This document shows, in pieces, positions 6,717 through 9,755 of a stretch of DNA of 9,755 nt. Where the stretch lies: NCBI GenBank assembly GCA_023433965.1, contig JAEYTQ010000429.1, positions 1 to 9,755 of the forward strand, read 5' to 3'. The notes beneath the pieces were generated by a model that searched no databases, was not told the DNA's origin, and saw only the letters and a list, made by a program, of their open reading frames with translations. The position numbers were made by a program, and so were the translations under genes. The DNA is from Pseudomonadota bacterium (GTDB lineage Bacteria > Pseudomonadota > Alphaproteobacteria > Rhizobiales > Xanthobacteraceae). Numbering within the stretch: the stretch's first letter is position 1; each line of letters begins with the position of its first letter.

Positions 6717-7891
6717 GGACGGCGGTCCTTGGTCAGAAGTTCGAGTTCGCCGAGCTGCGTCTGCGCGCGCGCGAGCGTGGCGCTCGATGACGCCAGATCG
6801 AGCTGCGCCGGCGTTGCCGGAGGTTTGTCCGCTGCTGCGGGGGATCCGCCCGCGAACGGCTTGCGGATGTCGAGCGCGAGCTGCAGCGTTGCATTGAGAA
6901 GGGCAACGTCGCGCTCGGGCAGTTTCGGGCGGTCGAGCGCCTTCATTTCGGCGAGACCGCCGTCATATTCGTCGGTGAGCACCCGCGAAGCGCCACGGAA
7001 GAAATGCGCCCGTTCGCGTTCCGCCGATGCGTCGGCGCTGAGCGCCAATGCCCGCTCGCCGGCGAGCCGGGTCACGGCCAGCTGTCCACGCACCATCGCA
7101 GCGCGCGCGATGACGAGGTAAAGCTTGAGGCGGCTCGCCCGATCGATCTGCTCCAGCAGGGTCGCAATCCGCGCGAAGCGGCGCTCGTCGAGCGCGAGGC
7201 TCGATTGGGTCAGGCCGGTGGAGAAACGCTGCCAGAAGTCGCCAGCATAGATCGAGTTGCGGTAATGGCGGATATAGGCCAGCGTCAGGAACTCGAACTT
7301 CTCGAAATCCTCCGCCTGTCCCACCAGCAGGATCTCGCGCCGCAACGCCGCCTCCTCGACCAGCGTGCCGGGCAGCAGCAGGCGCGCGTCGTCCAGACGC
7401 TCGATCGCGAACGATGCCTCGGCACGCGCGAACAGCGCGCCCTGGACCAGCGCCACCTGTCCGCCCAGGCCCGACGGGATCGTCCGCGGCTTGACGTCCT
7501 TGAGCAATTCCCGCGCTTCGTCCTGACGCCCCTCGACATAGGCGAGCGCACCGTCGAACAGCCGCTCGTCGACGTTCATCTTGTCGCGCGGCAGCTTGCG
7601 GACGATCTGCGGCGCACCGCCGCTGAGCAGGTAGATGACGACGGCCTGGCCGTTCTGCGGGTTGCTCCACGCCGCGGAATCGACGGCGAGGAATTTCTCG
7701 CCGATCTGCCGGATCAGCGAGATGTGGCTGGCATGCGCCGCGGTGTCGCCATTGGCGATGCCGTCCTGCACCGCCTGCAACGCGCGGACGAGTTCGTAGG
7801 GTTCGCGGCCCTGGGGCGCAGGCTGGGCAAGCGCGTTCGCCGCCATGAACGGCAGCAGCAGCACGGCGACGCGGCGCAGCAGCCTGATCAA
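6713..7891 (-). CDS. motC: Periplasmic motility protein MotC
   Basis: A 392-residue exported protein with a Sec signal (MIRLLRRVAVLLLPFMAANA then LAQ, cleavage near residue 23). The mature part is mostly helical and Ala/Leu/Arg-rich, with repeat-like helices around 140-290 and the family-like stretch EDFEKFEFLTLAYIRHY (194-210). MotC is known from Sinorhizobium, where it acts in the periplasm with MotB and is required for flagellar rotation. Start: the frame is open to 8068, but that would overlap motB by about 180 nt and bury the signal peptide. The TTG at 7891 gives a proper signal, overlaps the motB stop as TTGA and has GGGAGAAG just upstream. The downstream neighbour fliK overlaps by 4 nt. 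Assignment rests on signal peptide, length, sequence character and the motB-motC-fliK order. Confidence 0.88.
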   Translation of the reverse strand: MIRLLRRVAVLLLPFMAANALAQPAPQGREPYELVRALQAVQDGIANGDTAAHASHISLIRQIGEKFLAVDSAAWSNPQNGQAVVIYLLSGGAPQIVRKLPRDKMNVDERLFDGALAYVEGRQDEARELLKDVKPRTIPSGLGGQVALVQGALFARAEASFAIERLDDARLLLPGTLVEEAALRREILLVGQAEDFEKFEFLTLAYIRHYRNSIYAGDFWQRFSTGLTQSSLALDERRFARIATLLEQIDRASRLKLYLVIARAAMVRGQLAVTRLAGERALALSADASAERERAHFFRGASRVLTDEYDGGLAEMKALDRPKLPERDVALLNATLQLALDIRKPFAGGSPAAADKPPATPAQLDLASSSATLARAQTQLGELELLTKDRRP

Positions 7892-9201
7892 GGGCGCTTC
7901 TCCCGGATCAGGATCTCGATCCGGCGGTTCTGGGCAGCCGCCGGGTCGTTCGGAAGCTTCGGCCGCCGGTCGGCGTAACCTGCGATATGCTCGATCCTCC
8001 GTGCATCGACTCCGGAGCGAACCAGCATGTAATAGGCCATCTGCGCACGAGCAGTCGACAGCCGCCAATTGTCGTAAGTTTCCGATCGATACGGCCGATT
8101 GTCGGTATGGCCGCGCACGATGATCATGCCCTGGCGCTTGGTCAGCAGCGGCCCGATCTTGTCGATCACGCGGATCAGCTCGGGACGCGGCTCGGCCGAT
8201 CCGAGCGCGAACATGCCGAAGCCCGCATCGTCGGTCAGGCTGACCAGGAGTCCTTCTTCGACCTGACGCACCTCGGCCGCCGGCCCCGCCCCCGATTTGA
8301 TGTCCGACAGCGCGTCCGCGATCGCGGACTGAAGCTGCTTGAGGGTCGGCTGCTGCGTTTGCGCCGGATCGCGCGGTTCGGACTCCTTGGCCGCATCGGA
8401 GGGGCGCACCTGCGGGGCGGCGTTGGCCTGAATGCCGGCCTGGCCGTCGCTTTCGCGCGAGGATTGCGTCGCTTCGGGGCCCGGCGGCAGCAGCGGCGAC
8501 AGGCTCGCGGACGGGCGCTCTGCGTTCGCCGCTACGCTTCCGCCAGCATCATCCATCTTGCCGCGGTGCAGCTGTGCATCTGCCTGACCTGCGCCGGACG
8601 CGTTGTCGCGCGCCGACGCATTCGGCCTCGGCTCGCTCTCGATGAAGCGATCGGCATCCTTCGCGGCCTGCGGCGCCAGCCTCCAATAGCCGGGATCGAA
8701 GGGATCGCGATAAGCATCGCCGCCCTTGAGGCCGTCCTCTTCGGCGGACGTCAGAGCGCCGGCGCGCCGCTGACCCGTGGCCTGGTTCGCACTGTTGGCG
8801 ATCTCGGCGAGCGTCGCATAGGGGTCGCGGAACAGGACCTTCTCCTCGTAGGAGGCCGGCTTCCCTGCGGTCGGAGAGTCGCCGCGGCGTTCTTCGTTCG
8901 GTCCGGCCGGCTGACGCTTGCCCTCCTGACCTTCGAACGACGCTGGCTCCTTCTGGGAGAGATCCTTGAGACCCTTCGGGGCGGGTGCGTTCTCCGCGAG
9001 CTTGATCGGGTTGAAATAGCTCGCGACGACCTGCTTCTGATCCTGGTTGAGCGCGTTGAGCAGCCACATGACCAGGAAGAACGCCTTCATCGCGGTCATG
9101 AAGTCCGCATAAGCGATCTTCCAGACGCCACCGTGATGCGCCTCCTCGGCGAAGGCGCTACGCCGGCGGACGATCACGATCTCATGCTTGACCTCTTCCA
9201 T
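7888..9201 (-). CDS. motB: Flagellar motor stator protein MotB
   Basis: A 437-residue inner-membrane protein that, with MotA (not in the window), forms the proton-driven stator and anchors it to peptidoglycan. A short cytoplasmic start with basic residues (VRRR, AHHGG) precedes a single membrane helix at about 27-49, VWKIAYADFMTAM and on. Asp33 is the conserved proton-carrying residue. Lys39 lies inside this helix and is unusual. A long Pro/Ala/Glu-rich periplasmic linker (about 70-290) follows. The OmpA-like domain is at about 310-432, with RGHTDNRPY (363-371), NWRLSTARA (378-386) and NRRIEI (425-430), the peptidoglycan-binding motifs. At 437 residues it is longer than enteric MotB (about 308), mostly through the linker, as in other rhizobia. 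The ATG at 9201 lacks a clear ribosome site and follows the upstream stop by 6 nt, so translation is probably coupled. Confidence 0.97.
   Translation of the reverse strand: MEEVKHEIVIVRRRSAFAEEAHHGGVWKIAYADFMTAMKAFFLVMWLLNALNQDQKQVVASYFNPIKLAENAPAPKGLKDLSQKEPASFEGQEGKRQPAGPNEERRGDSPTAGKPASYEEKVLFRDPYATLAEIANSANQATGQRRAGALTSAEEDGLKGGDAYRDPFDPGYWRLAPQAAKDADRFIESEPRPNASARDNASGAGQADAQLHRGKMDDAGGSVAANAERPSASLSPLLPPGPEATQSSRESDGQAGIQANAAPQVRPSDAAKESEPRDPAQTQQPTLKQLQSAIADALSDIKSGAGPAAEVRQVEEGLLVSLTDDAGFGMFALGSAEPRPELIRVIDKIGPLLTKRQGMIIVRGHTDNRPYRSETYDNWRLSTARAQMAYYMLVRSGVDARRIEHIAGYADRRPKLPNDPAAAQNRRIEILIREKRP
7897..7904 (-). promoter_or_regulatory. Ribosome binding site of motC (supports TTG start)
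   Basis: GGGAGAAG on the minus strand, with its GGAG core 8 nt before the TTG at 7891. It lies inside the last codons of motB. No ATG or GTG gives an intact signal peptide in this frame, so this site supports a TTG start. Confidence 0.6.
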
Positions 9202-9207
9202 GTCGGA

Positions 9208-9755
9208 CTACCGGCGTGCTTGTTCGAGCCGTTCACGCCAGGCCGATATCTGTGTTTCGATCACGGTCTGGTCTGCCAGGACGCGAACTTCGAGAGTCTC
9301 GGACGTCTCGTACACGATGCCCGTTCGCCTGGATGCCTCGAGCTGTGTCTTCACGAGGCCGAGCAGCTCGCTCGGGCCGGTGACCCTGAACGCCGGCACC
9401 GACGAGTTGCCGGTCAGCGCCGCGATCTGCTCGACCAGTGATCCGATCGCCTTGTCGCGCACGGCCTCGCCGAGGAACGGCAGCAATATCCGCGCAACGG
9501 AGCTGGCGATGTTGGCCTCGATCTCGCGGCAGGCTCCCTCGAAGCCACTGACGAGAGCGACCGCCTGTTGGTCGGACCATTTGGCCCGCTCCTCTCCGAG
9601 CCGGATTGCGCTGCGAACGCGCTCCTCGGCCAGCTTGGCGTCGCCTTCCGCGAGGCCGGCGGCGTGGCCGCGCCGATAGGCATCGTCCAGGAGATTGGCC
9701 GGCGGAGCTTCCGTCGCGGCTGCCTGAGGTGGCGGAGCCTGAAGCTGCGGCTGCG
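9208..9755 (-). CDS. FliH-like flagellar export protein, C-terminal part
   Basis: An open frame entering from the right edge, with 181 residues visible before a TAG stop. It begins in a Gln/Pro/Ala-rich stretch, then DDAYRRGHAAGLAEGDAKLA. The spaced Gly residues (G-x3-G-x3-G) resemble the glycine repeats typical of FliH, followed by a charged helix (about 30-75) that could form a coiled coil. The C-terminal region has ARILLPFLGEAVRDKAI and later LEVRVLADQTVIETQISAWR, broadly like the FliH/YscL C-terminal domain that binds the export ATPase FliI. There is no signal peptide or membrane segment in the visible part, which fits a cytoplasmic protein. The stop lies 6 nt before motB and in the same frame. 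The FliH call is an inference from pattern and context; an uncharacterised rhizobial flagellar protein upstream of motB is the alternative. Confidence 0.5.
   Translation of the reverse strand, partial: QPQLQAPPPQAAATEAPPANLLDDAYRRGHAAGLAEGDAKLAEERVRSAIRLGEERAKWSDQQAVALVSGFEGACREIEANIASSVARILLPFLGEAVRDKAIGSLVEQIAALTGNSSVPAFRVTGPSELLGLVKTQLEASRRTGIVYETSETLEVRVLADQTVIETQISAWRERLEQARR

Noticed and set aside
7892..8068. Upstream extension of MotC to 8068
   Set aside because: It would overlap the conserved OmpA-like end of motB and put the signal peptide in the middle of the protein.
7987..9441. A 484-residue open frame on the plus strand opposite motB
   Set aside because: It is an antisense shadow of motB: Arg/Leu-rich translation with no domain, and it runs across two real genes.

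Overview
The window is one uninterrupted flagellar gene block, read entirely on the minus strand (right to left in these coordinates). It contains no mobile element, RNA gene or CRISPR array. FlaF, FlbT and the periplasmic motor protein MotC together, plus high-GC coding sequence, point to an alphaproteobacterium, most likely of the order Hyphomicrobiales (Rhizobiales), such as Bradyrhizobium or its relatives. The genus is an inference; the sequence does not fix it.

In transcription order the layout is: the 3' part of a FliH-like export gene (9755-9208), motB (9201-7888), motC (7891-6713), fliK (6716-5370), a secreted SLT-type lytic transglycosylase (5419-4838), flgE hook (4731-3499), flgK (3463-1988) and flgL (1984-938) hook-filament junction proteins, flaF (868-524), flbT (524-114), and the first 33 codons of flgD (99-1, cut by the window edge). 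The order motB-motC-fliK-(transglycosylase)-flgE-flgK-flgL-flaF-flbT-flgD matches the rhizobial (Sinorhizobium type) flagellar locus as I remember it. One difference is that no regulator gene of the Rem/LafR type lies between the transglycosylase and flgE.

The genes form two tightly packed groups. From the FliH-like gene to the transglycosylase they abut or overlap: a 6-nt gap, then a TTGA overlap, an ATGA overlap and a 50-nt overlap. After a 106-nt gap, flgE to flgD follow with gaps of 35, 3, 69, -1 and 14 nt. No stretch over 300 bases lacks a gene; the largest gap is 106 nt (4732-4837), and the only obvious structure near it is an inverted repeat over the transglycosylase stop codon. I could not support a sigma-54 or sigma-28 promoter anywhere.

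Together the genes cover torque generation (MotB, MotC), hook-length control (FliK), opening of the cell wall (transglycosylase), hook and junction building (FlgD cap, FlgE, FlgK, FlgL) and post-transcriptional control of flagellin (FlaF, FlbT). The content is mainly a conventional flagellar cluster. I see no undescribed system; the points worth a second look are start/stop overlaps, RNA hairpins at gene junctions, the missing regulator, and one odd residue in the MotB membrane helix.
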